Positions 34,566-43,575 of a stretch of 64,000 bases of DNA are shown here, piece after piece. Source of the stretch: Bacillus sp. 2B10 (GTDB taxonomy: Bacteria > Pseudomonadota > Alphaproteobacteria > Sphingomonadales > Sphingomonadaceae); assembly GCA_003946805.1 (NCBI GenBank), contig RPSH01000007.1, positions 62,001-126,000 on the forward strand, given 5' to 3'. The notes under the pieces are model-generated. The model saw nothing but the letters and a program-made list of their open reading frames with translations, searched no databases and was not told the origin of the DNA. Numbering within the stretch: position 1 is the first letter of the stretch; each line of letters starts with the position of its first letter. The position numbers were made by a program, and so were the translations under genes.

Positions 34566-35944
34566 TGCGGGTCGCGGCGCTGGCGGCGGCGGATGATTTC
34601 GACGGGTGGCGCGATGCCGCCCGCAGCCTCGCCGCGCAGCGTGTCGCTCCGTCCGACGTGGTGTGGCAGGTCGGCGACCTGCCCACCGATCTGTTCGGCG
34701 ACGAGGCCATCGTCGATGCGGGCGCCCCCGCCCCGCGCGTGCCGCGACCGTTCATCGATCTGGCGCGGACCGTGGCGATGCATGCCGATCCGCAGCGGTT
34801 CGCGCTGCTCTACGCCATGCTCACCCGCCTGATCGCCGAGCCGCGGCTGATCGACGACAAGGCCGACCCGGCGCTTCGGCGGCTGGAGGAGATGGCCAAG
34901 GGGGTCCGGCGCGACATCCACAAGATGCGGGCGTTCCTGCGCTTCCGCGAGGTCGAGGAGGATGGCGACGCCCGTTTCGTCGCGTGGTTCGAGCCGGAAC
35001 ATCACATCGTGCGACACAATGCGCGGTTCTTCGTCGACCGGTTCGCGGCGATGCGCTGGTCGATCCTGACGCCCGAACTGTCGGTCCATTGGGACGGCGA
35101 GACGCTGACCGAGGGGCCGGGCGCGAGCAAGGCCGATGCGCCCGACGGCGATCCGGTCGAGGAAGTCTGGAAGACCTATTACGCGTCGATCTTCAATCCC
35201 GCGCGGCTGAAGAAGGGTGCGATGTTGAAGGAGATGCCGCGCAAATACTGGAAGAACATGCCCGAAACCGCGCTGGTCCCGGCGCTGATCGCGGGCGCAC
35301 AGGCACGGGAAGCGGCGATGATCGAGACGGCACGTGCGGCACCCGGCGGCAACAGCGAAACGGCGTGGACCGCCCTGCGCGACGAGGCGGCGGGGTGCCA
35401 GCGCTGCCCGCTGTGGAAACCGGCGACGCAGACGGTGTTCGGCGAGGGGCCGGTCGATGCGGCGATGATGGTCGTCGGCGAACAGCCGGGCGATCAGGAG
35501 GACTTGGCGGGGCGGCCGTTCGTCGGGCCGGCGGGGCAGGTGTTCGACCGGGCGATGGCCGAGGCGGGGATCGACCGATCACGGGTCTATGTCACCAACG
35601 CGGTCAAGCATTTCAAGTTCGAGCCGCGCGGCAAGCGGCGCATCCATGCGAAGCCCGGCGCGGGCGAGATCGATGCGTGCCGCTGGTGGATCGAGCAGGA
35701 ACGCGGCATCCTGCGCCCGCGGATGACGGTGGCGCTGGGCGCGACGGCGGCGCGGTCGCTGACGGGCAAGACCGTGACGATCTCCCGCGAGCGCGGGCGG
35801 GTGCTGACGCTGACCGACGGCAGCGCGGCTTGGATCACGGTGCATCCGAGCTATCTGTTGCGGTTGCCGGATAAAAGCCAAGCGGATGAAGAGTTTGCGC
35901 GATTCGTCGAGGACTTGAAGGGCGCGCACGCGGCGATGGCCTGA
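34565..35944 (+). CDS. udgX: DUF4130 - UdgX fusion, covalent uracil-DNA glycosylase
   Basis: 459 residues. Residues 1-245 match DUF4130 (ADPALRRLEEMAKGVRRDIHKMRAF, then FNPARLKKGAMLKEMP). Residues 250-459 are a family-4-like uracil-DNA glycosylase with cluster cysteines in CQRCPLW, motif A GEQPGDQEDLAGRPFVGP near 305, motif B HPSYLLRLP near 430, and KRRIHAKP near 358-365. KRRIH is the loop that is specific to UdgX; its His attacks the abasic site and leaves the enzyme covalently bound. Start overlaps the hemerythrin stop (TGATG). The fusion is known for the family, where the radical SAM protein is the standard partner. Confidence 0.93.
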   Translation: MRVAALAAADDFDGWRDAARSLAAQRVAPSDVVWQVGDLPTDLFGDEAIVDAGAPAPRVPRPFIDLARTVAMHADPQRFALLYAMLTRLIAEPRLIDDKADPALRRLEEMAKGVRRDIHKMRAFLRFREVEEDGDARFVAWFEPEHHIVRHNARFFVDRFAAMRWSILTPELSVHWDGETLTEGPGASKADAPDGDPVEEVWKTYYASIFNPARLKKGAMLKEMPRKYWKNMPETALVPALIAGAQAREAAMIETARAAPGGNSETAWTALRDEAAGCQRCPLWKPATQTVFGEGPVDAAMMVVGEQPGDQEDLAGRPFVGPAGQVFDRAMAEAGIDRSRVYVTNAVKHFKFEPRGKRRIHAKPGAGEIDACRWWIEQERGILRPRMTVALGATAARSLTGKTVTISRERGRVLTLTDGSAAWITVHPSYLLRLPDKSQADEEFARFVEDLKGAHAAMA

Positions 35945-36009
35945 GGCCAAAGGTCACGAAAGTCACACTTGCCACGTTTTCGCGGTGATCCTCCTTCCGG
36001 TTCGAACCG

Positions 36010-36094
36010 GACGTCATGCCAGCGGAGGCTGACATCTCCCGTTATAGCACGGGACAAGAGCCGATTGAGGCCCCGGCCTTCGCTGGGGCGACGT
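36010..36094. repeat. intergenic palindromic repeat, family B copy 3
   Basis: 85 bp from GACGTCATGCCAGCGGAGGC to GCCTTCGCTGGGGCGACGTT; long inverted repeat with a degenerate middle. It occupies the first part of the 445-bp gene-free stretch 35945-36389. Confidence 0.7.
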
Positions 36095-36120
36095 TTGGGG
36101 CTGACCGTAGAAAGATCGGT

Positions 36121-36349
36121 TTCACGCGGAGGCGCGGAGACGCGGAGAAGAAGATTATTTTCGCGCAGAGGCGCAGAGGACGCTGAGCGGTCGTGGATCA
36201 GGCGATCATAGCCTGTCTGGCAAAGCCCCTCTCCTTTTTTCGGCCTTTGCAAAGGAGAGCCGCTGTCGCGGCGGGCGCGTCATCTCTGCGCCCCCTGCGC
36301 CTCTGCGCGATCAAATCCTTTCTTCTTCTCCGCGCCTCCGCGTGAACCA
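36121..36349. repeat. inverted pair of family D GCGGAG repeats
   Basis: The arm at 36121-36184 (begins TTCACGCGGAGGCGCGGAGA, ends with a GCGCAGAGG tract) recurs as its reverse complement at 36281-36349. Between them are 96 bp with no gene. Transcribed in either direction it could form a long hairpin. Together with family B it accounts for nearly the whole 445-bp gap between udgX and the MobA-like gene. Confidence 0.75.
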
Positions 36350-36389
36350 GGTTCTGTGACGCTAACCCGACCCGCCCCTTGTAGGAAAA

Positions 36390-37034
36390 TCATTCCTGCG
36401 GGGGGTGCCACCACGGTTCGGGACGCGGGAGAGTGATCGCGTCATGCTGTTCGGGGGCCTCGGCGATGGCACGGAGACGGTCGAGGTCTTCGGGGGTGTC
36501 GATGTCGATCAGTTCGGCCGGGGTGGTCACGACATGGCGACCGGCGCGGACGAGATCGCGGGCGCCGGCATCGCCTTCCAGCGACTCGAGAAAGTCGAAG
36601 CGGCCCGCGCCGAACACGGCGGGCGGGCAGGGCTTGGTCCCGTCGCTCGACGCTACGACCGCATCCGCGTCGTCGCGCGCGGTGTCGAGCAGGCGATAGA
36701 CATGGGCGGCGGTGATGCGCGGCATGTCGGCCAGCGCGATCACCACGCCCCCTGCCCCGGCCGCGCGCGCGGCGCTCAGCCCGAGCTGGACCGAGCGCGA
36801 CATGCCCGCCGCCGGATCCTCGTTGACGATCACGTCATAGCCGCGCGAGGCGAAATCCAGCTCGGTCCCGTCGATCACCGCGATGCGCGCGCGGAACGGC
36901 ATCGCCTCCAGCGCAGTGACGACGTGATAGGCCACCGGCTTGTGCAGGAACAGCTGCGCCAGCTTGTCGGCGTCGCCGAACCGGCGCGAACGGCCGGCGG
37001 CGAGCAGGATCAGGACGGCATCCTCAGCGCGCAT
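36390..37034 (-). CDS. MobA/MocA-like nucleotidyltransferase
   Basis: 214 residues. LILLAAGRSRRFGDADKL is the nucleotide-binding loop (LAAGxSxRxG-x-xK), and VIALADMPRITAAHV the metal-binding region. Such enzymes join CMP or GMP to molybdopterin (MocA makes the cytosine dinucleotide form used by xanthine-dehydrogenase-type enzymes). The first 11 bases overlap the end of xdhC, so the two are made together as a maturation pair for the molybdenum hydroxylase encoded at 49-52.7 kb. Confidence 0.88.
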   Translation of the reverse strand: MRAEDAVLILLAAGRSRRFGDADKLAQLFLHKPVAYHVVTALEAMPFRARIAVIDGTELDFASRGYDVIVNEDPAAGMSRSVQLGLSAARAAGAGGVVIALADMPRITAAHVYRLLDTARDDADAVVASSDGTKPCPPAVFGAGRFDFLESLEGDAGARDLVRAGRHVVTTPAELIDIDTPEDLDRLRAIAEAPEQHDAITLPRPEPWWHPPQE

Positions 37035-37929
37035 GGAAGCTCCGCGTCATCGCCGCCGCGATCGACAGCGCGATTTCGGACGGGCCGATCGCCCCGATGT
37101 CGAGCCCGACCGGCCCGTCGATCCGCTCCAGCCCGGTCGCGCCGGCGGCGGCCAGCCGTTCGAGCCGCGCGGCATGGCTGCGCCGCGATCCCAGCGCACC
37201 GATATAGGCGGCGGGGGTCTTCAGCGCCTCGATCAGCGCGGGGTCGTCGATCTTGATGTCGTGGCTGAGCGTCACGACGGCGGTGGCGGCATCGGGCTTC
37301 AACGCCTGCAACGCCTCGTCCGGCCAGCGATCGTCGAGGGTCACGCCGGGAAAGCGTTCCTCGGTCAGGAAGCGGGCGCGCGGGTCGATCAGCGTCGTGG
37401 CGATGCCCAGTTCGCGCGCCATGCCCGCCAGCCCCTGCGCGATCTGTACCGCGCCGACGATCAGCAGCCGGCGCGGCGGGTCGTAGCGATTGGCGAAGCC
37501 GTCCCCCTCCCCGACCCGGGTCCGGCCGGTGGCGAGATCGGTGGTAAGGGTGAGCGCCTGTCCGTCCGCGCGTGCCGTGTCGATCGCGTCGAACAGCGCG
37601 GGGTCGAACTGGTCGCCATCGACTCGCTGGACCATCACCTCGATCTCGCCGCCGCAGGGCAGGCCGACCTCCCATGCCGCCGCGTCGGCCACGCCGTAGC
37701 GTTTCACCGCGAAGGGGGCGCCGGCGATGACGTCGGCGGCGGTGGCGAGGATGTCGCTTTCGACGCAGCCGCCCGATACCGATCCTTCGAACCGGCCATC
37801 GGCATGGACCAGCATGTGGCTGCCGCGCGGGCGCGGCGCGGAGCCCCAGGTCGAGGTGACGGTGGCGAGCGCCAGCGGGGCACCTGCCCAGTCGCGCGCC
37901 GCGGTCAGAACGAAGTCGTTATCGGCCAT
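37024..37929 (-). CDS. xdhC: XdhC-family molybdenum hydroxylase maturation factor
   Basis: 301 residues. N-terminal GSAPRPRGSHML and SVSGGCVESDI and the C-terminal Rossmann part RRLLIVGAVQIAQGLA and IGALGSRRSHAARLERL are family signatures. XdhC binds the molybdenum cofactor, helps its sulfuration and inserts it into the large subunit. The frame is open to 38025 but that part lies in a repeat; the ATG at 37929 gives the usual N-terminus MADNDFVL. Confidence 0.9.
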   Translation of the reverse strand: MADNDFVLTAARDWAGAPLALATVTSTWGSAPRPRGSHMLVHADGRFEGSVSGGCVESDILATAADVIAGAPFAVKRYGVADAAAWEVGLPCGGEIEVMVQRVDGDQFDPALFDAIDTARADGQALTLTTDLATGRTRVGEGDGFANRYDPPRRLLIVGAVQIAQGLAGMARELGIATTLIDPRARFLTEERFPGVTLDDRWPDEALQALKPDAATAVVTLSHDIKIDDPALIEALKTPAAYIGALGSRRSHAARLERLAAAGATGLERIDGPVGLDIGAIGPSEIALSIAAAMTRSFHAR

Positions 37930-38005
37930 GATGCTTTCGATGATGGGGATTTTCGCAGCGGTTGCCAGAGGTGTAGCAAGCCAACTCCGTTGATTGCTTA
38001 CCAAT

Positions 38006-38120
38006 CGTTCGTCCTGAGTAGCCATTGAGCCTGTCGAAATGGCGTATCGAAGGACCGCTTGTGGCGAGGTGCTTCGATACGGGCCTTCGACTTCGCTCAG
38101 TCCCTACTCAGCACGAACGG
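38006..38120. repeat. intergenic repeat, family A copy 1
   Basis: 115 bp beginning CGTTCGTCCTGAGTAGCC and ending TACTCAGCACGAACGG, an imperfect palindrome with inner arms ATCGAAGGACCG... and ...CTTCGATACGGGC. Five other copies are in the window (47478, 53696, 54968, 58541, 61302). Confidence 0.85.
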
Positions 38121-38141
38121 GTTTGGGCCAAGCCGGATATT

Positions 38142-38711
38142 TCAGATCACGTCCAGCACCAGCCCGCGCGCCTTGGCCTCGTCGGCGCCGATGTACCAGT
38201 TGGCCGGGGCCTTCTCGACCAGTTCCTCGAACGGAACCTGCGACCCGGTAACGATGTCGCGGAAACCCTCTTCCTCGATCTCGACCGACACTTCGATCTC
38301 GTGCAGCTTGGCCTTGAGCGTCGCGACCAGCATCTTGAGCGGGCCCGACAGTTCGAGCGTGCTCTTCATCTGGCGTTCGTGGAGCATCAGGCGGGTGCCC
38401 TTGGTCAGGAAACGCTTGTTCACCGGAAAGGCCGACATGAACGTCGAGCCGGCGGAATAGACGGCGACCTTGCCGAGGAACAGCGCCTCGCGGCCGGTAT
38501 AGTCGCGCAGCAGGCGGATATCGTCGCCCATCGCCCGCGCCACTTCCGGATCGCCGCCCAGCGTCGAGATCGACACGACGAGCGGGCCGTCGGTGGGAGC
38601 GGCGAGGACCTGACTGCGGAAGCTGTCGTACATCGCATGGTCGACCGGGCCGGCGAGATGGACGTGCGGGCGGGCGAGCAGCGGATAGTCGTTGATGCTG
38701 GTGTCGGACAT
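38142..38711 (-). CDS. ClpP-like serine protease
   Basis: 189 residues, ClpP/crotonase fold. Ser89 in AVYSAGSTFMS and His111 in RLMLHERQ are at about the distance of the ClpP nucleophile and base, and IGADEAKARGLVLDVI is the ClpP-like end. The ClpP N-terminal loop and IGF/hydrophobic-pocket regions are not obvious, and no Clp ATPase is adjacent, so it may act alone or be a divergent second ClpP. It is flanked by repeats on both sides and seems to be transcribed alone. Confidence 0.8.
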   Translation of the reverse strand: MSDTSINDYPLLARPHVHLAGPVDHAMYDSFRSQVLAAPTDGPLVVSISTLGGDPEVARAMGDDIRLLRDYTGREALFLGKVAVYSAGSTFMSAFPVNKRFLTKGTRLMLHERQMKSTLELSGPLKMLVATLKAKLHEIEVSVEIEEEGFRDIVTGSQVPFEELVEKAPANWYIGADEAKARGLVLDVI

Positions 38712-38790
38712 GGCGGGCGTTCCCTCTGACGTGGTCGGCGGCGGTAACCGGGGGCGGGCAGGTTCGGTTCCGGGTTTTTTCGGCAATTGA

Positions 38791-39139
38791 TTCACGCGAA
38801 GGCGCGATGGCTGCGAAGAAAGGAAGTTCAGGGGTTCGCGCGGAGGCGCGGAGACGCGGAGGGGTTGCGATCTGGTCCCAGGGTGCGCGCCATCATGGGG
38901 GAAGCCGCGTGCGGGAGGCTGCGCAGGTCTTCCGGTCATAGACGTCACCCCGGCGAAGGCCGGGGTCTTTGTCGATCTGGCGGGGCAGGAGCCGCGGGAG
39001 ACCCCAGCCTTCGCTGAGGTGACGTTTGTACGGATGGCCTGGAGCGGAGCGGTGCCGCTGGCGCTTCCCCTCCGCGTCTCCGCGTCTCCGCGTCTACGCG
39101 CGAACCACTCTTCTTCGTGCCTTCGCGCCTTCGCGTGAA
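38791..39139. repeat. nested family D and B repeats before the ClpP-like gene
   Basis: Most of the 488-bp gene-free stretch 38712-39199. A family D arm (38791-38870) and its inverted copy (39061-39139) enclose a family B palindrome (38941-39026). Both D arms begin/end with TTCACGCGAAGGCGCGA. No open frame with credible codon use was found inside. Confidence 0.75.
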
Positions 39140-39142
39140 AAC

Positions 39143-39179
39143 AAAAAGGGCGACCGGCCTACCAAGCCGATCGCCCTTT
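39143..39179 (-). terminator. intrinsic terminator behind sdhA
   Basis: On the minus strand AAAGGGCGATCGG pairs with CCGGTCGCCCTTT (one mismatch) around a short loop, followed by TTTTTGTTTT. It lies 20 bp after the sdhA stop and is the only textbook rho-independent terminator seen in the window. Confidence 0.88.
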
Positions 39180-39199
39180 CCGAACCAGAGATGGCGACC

Positions 39200-41020
39200 T
39201 CAGTACACCCGCTTCTTCGGCTTGATATACTCGATCTCGTCGGTGAGCGTGTAGTCGTGCACCGGGCGGTAATCGATCGCGGTCAGGCCGCCATTGCCGC
39301 CCCAGCCGTCGAAGGTCGCGATGGTGTGCTTCATCCAGTTGGCGTCGTCGCGATCGGGGAAATCCTCGTTCACGTGCGCGCCGCGGCTTTCCTTGCGGTT
39401 CTGTGCCGAGCGGATGGTGACCATCGCCTGCGCCAGCAGGTTGTCGAGTTCGAGCGTCTCGACGAGGTCGGTGTTCCAGATCAGCGACCGGTCGGTGACG
39501 TTCACGTCGGCGAACGACCGGTAGATGTCGTCCATCATCGTCACGCCTTCGTTCAGCAGCGCGTCGTCGCGGAACACGGCGCAGTGCTTCTGCATCGTCT
39601 TCTGCATGGCGAGGCGGATCTGCGCGGTCGGCGTGGCGCCCTTCGCATTGCGGAACTTGTCGAGCCGGGCGAGCGCCAGGTCCGCCGACCCTTCGGGCAG
39701 CGGCTTGTGCGGGGTGTTCGGCTTCAGCGTTTCCTTGAGGCGCAGGCCGGTGGCGCGGCCGAACACGACAAGGTCGATCAGCGAGTTGGAGCCGAGGCGA
39801 TTGGCGCCGTGGACCGACACGCAGGCCGCTTCGCCGACCGCGAACAGGCCGGGGACGACCGTGTCGGGGTTGCCGTCGCGGTTGACGACGACTTCGCCGT
39901 GATAGTTACACGGGATGCCGCCCATGTTGTAGTGGACCGTCGGGGTGACCGGCAGCGGCTGGCGGGTCAGGTCGACGCCGGCGAAGATCTTGCCGGTTTC
40001 GGTGATGCCCGGCAGGCGTTCGGCCAGCACCTTCGGATCGATATGGTCGAGGTGCAGGAAGATATGGTCGCCGTCCTTGCCGACGCCGCGCCCTTCGCGC
40101 ATCTCCATCGCCATCGACCGGCTGACGACGTCGCGCGAGGCGAGGTCCTTGGCCGAGGGGGCGTAGCGTTCCATGAACCGCTCGCCGTCCTTGTTGGTCA
40201 GATACCCGCCCTCGCCGCGCGCCCCCTCGGTAATCAGCACGCCCGCGCCGTAGATGCCGGTCGGGTGGAACTGCACGAACTCCATGTCCTGAAGCGGCAG
40301 GCCGGCGCGCAGCACCATGCCGCCGCCGTCGCCGGTGCAGCTGTGCGCCGAGGTGGCGGAGAAATAGCAGCGGCCATAGCCGCCGGTCGCCAGCACCACC
40401 GAATGGGCGCGGAAGCGGTGGATCGAGCCGTCTTCCATGCACAAGGCGATGACGCCGCGGCACACCTTCTCGCCATCGGGCCCGTCCTCCATGATGAGGT
40501 CGAGCGCGAAATATTCGACGAAGAAGTCGGCATCGTATTTCAGCGACTGCTGGTACAGCGCGTGAAGCATGGCGTGGCCGGTCCGGTCGGCGGCGGCGCA
40601 GGTGCGCTGGACCGGGGGGCCTTCGCCCATGTTCTGCATGTGGCCGCCGAACGGCCGCTGGTAGATCGTCCCGTCCTCGTTCCGGCTGAACGGCACGCCG
40701 GCATGTTCCAGCTCGATCACCGCCGCAGGGGCTTCGCGGACCATATATTCGATCGCGTCCTGGTCGCCGAGCCAGTCGGAGCCCTTGACGGTGTCGTACA
40801 TGTGCCACGACCAGTGGTCGGGTGAATTGTTGCCCAGCGACGCGGCGATGCCGCCCTGTGCCGCGACGGTGTGCGACCGGGTCGGGAACACCTTGGTGAT
40901 GCAGGCGGTCTTCAGGCCCGCCTCGGCGATGCCCATCGTCGCGCGCAGGCCCGAGCCGCCCGCGCCGACGACGACCGCGTCATAGGTGTGATCGATGATC
41001 TTGTAGGCGTCGGTGGCCAT
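39200..41020 (-). CDS. sdhA: succinate dehydrogenase flavoprotein subunit
   Basis: 606 residues. [14 protein letters not shown] binds FAD; His50 in [11 protein letters not shown] carries the covalent flavin; [21 protein letters not shown] and the catalytic Arg in the [15 protein letters not shown] region are conserved, as is [14 protein letters not shown]. Oxidises succinate to fumarate at the inner membrane (complex II). Its ATG overlaps the sdhD stop by one base (TAATG). The iron-sulfur subunit gene is not next to it but at 52900, on the other strand. Confidence 0.97.
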   Translation of the reverse strand: MATDAYKIIDHTYDAVVVGAGGSGLRATMGIAEAGLKTACITKVFPTRSHTVAAQGGIAASLGNNSPDHWSWHMYDTVKGSDWLGDQDAIEYMVREAPAAVIELEHAGVPFSRNEDGTIYQRPFGGHMQNMGEGPPVQRTCAAADRTGHAMLHALYQQSLKYDADFFVEYFALDLIMEDGPDGEKVCRGVIALCMEDGSIHRFRAHSVVLATGGYGRCYFSATSAHSCTGDGGGMVLRAGLPLQDMEFVQFHPTGIYGAGVLITEGARGEGGYLTNKDGERFMERYAPSAKDLASRDVVSRSMAMEMREGRGVGKDGDHIFLHLDHIDPKVLAERLPGITETGKIFAGVDLTRQPLPVTPTVHYNMGGIPCNYHGEVVVNRDGNPDTVVPGLFAVGEAACVSVHGANRLGSNSLIDLVVFGRATGLRLKETLKPNTPHKPLPEGSADLALARLDKFRNAKGATPTAQIRLAMQKTMQKHCAVFRDDALLNEGVTMMDDIYRSFADVNVTDRSLIWNTDLVETLELDNLLAQAMVTIRSAQNRKESRGAHVNEDFPDRDDANWMKHTIATFDGWGGNGGLTAIDYRPVHDYTLTDEIEYIKPKKRVY

Positions 41021-41406
41021 TATGCGGGCGTCCCGGTGAAAGCGATACGGAGGATCGAGAAGGCGGCGAACAGCCAGCCCGCGCCATAGACGAGGTTCAG
41101 CGCGATCAGCGCAACGACGCGCGTCTCGTCATGCTGGTAATCCTCGATCACGGTCTGCAGCCCCATCTTGGCATGGTAGAAGACCGAGGTGGCGAGCAGG
41201 ATCAGCGGCACCGCGCCCCATGCCGACGACACCCATGCGAACATGGTATCGTAGTCGTAGCCGGGCAGCAGCGCGAGCGAGAACACCAGCCACAGCATCA
41301 GCACGAGGTTCGAGACCGCCGTCAGCCGTTGATGCCAGAAATGATGCGCGCCGGCCTTGGCCGATCCCAGGCCGCGGACGCGGCCGATGCTGGTTCCGTT
41401 ACCCAT
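41020..41406 (-). CDS. sdhD: succinate dehydrogenase membrane anchor subunit D
   Basis: 128 residues, three membrane helices. [19 protein letters not shown] and [21 protein letters not shown] hold the haem-binding His and the quinone-site Asp-Tyr pair. It is coupled to sdhC by one-base overlap (TGATG) and to sdhA likewise. Confidence 0.94.
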   Translation of the reverse strand: MGNGTSIGRVRGLGSAKAGAHHFWHQRLTAVSNLVLMLWLVFSLALLPGYDYDTMFAWVSSAWGAVPLILLATSVFYHAKMGLQTVIEDYQHDETRVVALIALNLVYGAGWLFAAFSILRIAFTGTPA

Positions 41407-41825
41407 CAGTGCTTCCCCACCAGCAGCCAGGCCCACAGCGCGGCAGTCGCGCAGGCGGCGAACACGATCGTCGCGATCGCGCTCTGCCGGTTGCCCTTCA
41501 GTTCGAAATTGGCGCCGATATCCATGAAGAAATGGCGGATGCCGTTGCCGATATGCTGGAACAGCGCGAAGCTGAGCCCGATGCCGACGACGTAGCCGAC
41601 AACCGCGAACGGCCCGGTGAACCACGACAGGAACCGCGCATAGCTGTCCTCGCCGCCGGCCAGCGCCGCCAGCCACCACACGAACAGCGCGAGGCCGACG
41701 GTGCCCATGGCGACGCCGGTGGCGCGGTGCAGGATCGACACCAGCATGTTCGGCCCCCAGCGCCAGACCTGAAGGTGGGGCGATACGGGACGGGATTTGG
41801 GGCGGACCATGGCCAAGTCGGACAT
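41406..41825 (-). CDS. sdhC: succinate dehydrogenase cytochrome b556 subunit C
   Basis: 139 residues, three membrane helices. [27 protein letters not shown] has the quinone-site Ser and Arg of SdhC and [15 protein letters not shown] the haem ligand His. First gene of the sdhC-sdhD-sdhA unit; the promoter must lie in the 224-bp gap shared with the chemoreceptor gene. Confidence 0.94.
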   Translation of the reverse strand: MSDLAMVRPKSRPVSPHLQVWRWGPNMLVSILHRATGVAMGTVGLALFVWWLAALAGGEDSYARFLSWFTGPFAVVGYVVGIGLSFALFQHIGNGIRHFFMDIGANFELKGNRQSAIATIVFAACATAALWAWLLVGKH

Positions 41826-42049
41826 TCCTCAAGCAGCGCATGCACCATGCCGGGCGGGTGCGGATTTCCAGCGATTGTGGCCTATCTACGCACCCGCCCC
41901 GCCGATGCAAGTGCGCTTGCGCGAAAGGGCGGCGCGGCACGCTGCGTGGTCAACCGACTATTAACACCTTCCCCCCTACCTTGCGACACGGACGAGACGA
42001 CGAACGGACCAGCGCGGTCCGGCCGCCGAATCGACATTGGGGGATACCG

Positions 42050-43402
42050 GTGAACACGAAACAGCTTCCTGCGGCCGAAAGCGTCAGCCCGACCATCGAT
42101 CTGGCGATGCGGTTGCGGATGTTCGATTTCTCCGAACGCGAGATTGCCGAGGTGCGCGAGTGCTGGACGGTGATCGAACCGCATGCGCGCGAGATCGCGG
42201 CGACGATCCTGCCCCGGTCCGAACGGGCCGGCGGGCGCGGCGCCGTGGCGAGCGACGCCGAACGCATCATCGAGCTGGGCGCCGCCTATCTGCGCAACCA
42301 GTTCACCAACCTGACCGGCATCGCGTGGGTCCAGTCGGTGGAACGGACGGTCGCGCGGGCGTTCTCGACCGGGTCGTCGCTGACCGCGGTGCTGGCGATC
42401 GTCGATGCCTATGGCCGCAAGACGATGGAAGTGTTGCAACGCGAGCTGGCGGGCGACGAATCCGGCCTGCGCAAGTACACGATGCTGCTGCTGCGGACCC
42501 GTGCGCTGGAGAACGACGTCTATGTCGCGCTCTACAGTGCGTATCTGGCCTACGACATGCAGACGGCACGCGACGCGCTGGCGCACGAGTTCCGCGACAA
42601 TATCGGCGCGACGGTCGAGCGGGCGAGCCGCGAGAGCGATACGCTGCGCGTTCATGCGAACCGCAGCTCGGCCAATGTCCGCGGCATGCTGGGCAAGGCA
42701 TCCGAGGTCGCCGCCGCCGCCGAACAATCGGCGGTCGCGATGCGCGAGGCCGCCGCGACGTCGGCCGGACTGATCCGCGCGATCGAGGACGCCCGCATGG
42801 AGGTCGAGGCCGCCGCCGAGATCGCGACCCGCGCGTCGGAACAGGCCGGGACCGCCGTCGGCATGTCGGAGGCGCTGTCGGACCATGCCAAGTCGATCGA
42901 ATCGATCCTGGGGCTGATCCGCGACATCGCCGGGCAGACCAACCTGCTGGCGCTGAACGCCACGATCGAGGCGGCGCGCGCGGGCGATGCCGGCCGCGGC
43001 TTCGCGGTGGTGGCGCAGGAGGTCAAGAGCCTCGCCAGCCAGACCGCACGCGCGACCGACGACATCGCCGCCAAGATCGCCGCGATCCAGGCCGCGACGC
43101 GATCGACCGTCGATACCAACGCATCGATCCGCTCGACCGTCACCGAGGTGCAGGAGAGCGCGAACCGCATCCGCAGCGCGATGGAGGTGCAGGCCCAGAC
43201 CGTCACCGCGATCACCGCCGCGGTCGACGAAACCGCGCTGGCCGCCGATTCGATGTCGTCGACCATCGCCGCGATCCGCGAGGACACCGAAATGGTGGCG
43301 TCGGAGATCGACCGGGTCGGCAACGGCTTCACCCAGCTCGACGGCGAGCTGGGCGCGCTGAAGAACAGTGCGGTGGATTTCGTGGGGAAGGTCGCGGCGT
43401 AG
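42050..43402 (+). CDS. soluble globin-coupled methyl-accepting chemotaxis protein
   Basis: 450 residues from a GTG behind GGGGGA; no membrane helix. Residues 20-165 form a globin-coupled-sensor domain ([21 protein letters not shown], then RNQFTNLTG). Residues 215-445 are the coiled-coil signalling domain with the hairpin tip [37 protein letters not shown]. Such proteins sense O2 in the cytoplasm and act on CheA. In HemAT the proximal haem ligand is a His in IASIHLRIGL; at the aligned place here is Gln95 ([11 protein letters not shown]), and no other His lies nearby, so haem binding is in doubt. The gene diverges from sdhC. Confidence 0.87.
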   Translation: MNTKQLPAAESVSPTIDLAMRLRMFDFSEREIAEVRECWTVIEPHAREIAATILPRSERAGGRGAVASDAERIIELGAAYLRNQFTNLTGIAWVQSVERTVARAFSTGSSLTAVLAIVDAYGRKTMEVLQRELAGDESGLRKYTMLLLRTRALENDVYVALYSAYLAYDMQTARDALAHEFRDNIGATVERASRESDTLRVHANRSSANVRGMLGKASEVAAAAEQSAVAMREAAATSAGLIRAIEDARMEVEAAAEIATRASEQAGTAVGMSEALSDHAKSIESILGLIRDIAGQTNLLALNATIEAARAGDAGRGFAVVAQEVKSLASQTARATDDIAAKIAAIQAATRSTVDTNASIRSTVTEVQESANRIRSAMEVQAQTVTAITAAVDETALAADSMSSTIAAIREDTEMVASEIDRVGNGFTQLDGELGALKNSAVDFVGKVAA

Positions 43403-43431
43403 ATTCGCGGCGGGCGAAGGCCGGCCCGATG

Positions 43432-43514
43432 CGTCACCCCGGCGCAGGCTGGGGTCTTTCGCAATGGCGTGGTGCGTAAGCCCCGGGAGATCCCAGCCTT
43501 CGCTGGGATGACGT
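43432..43514. repeat. intergenic palindromic repeat, family B copy 5
   Basis: 83 bp from GCGTCACCCCGGCGCAGGCT to CAGCCTTCGCTGGGATGACGT. It follows the chemoreceptor gene and could end or stabilise its mRNA. Confidence 0.75.
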
Positions 43515-43575
43515 GGGTGGCTGGGGTGTTCGGTCGCCCCGTTGCCCGCACCCGCGCCGCCGCCTACACGCGGCC

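Noticed and set aside
38006..38120. Family A element as an insertion sequence
   Set aside because: No transposase frame inside 115 bp and no flanking target duplication could be seen.
36010..39139. CRISPR array in the repeat-rich gaps
   Set aside because: Repeats are long palindromes in inverted pairs, not short direct repeats with equal spacers, and no cas gene is present.
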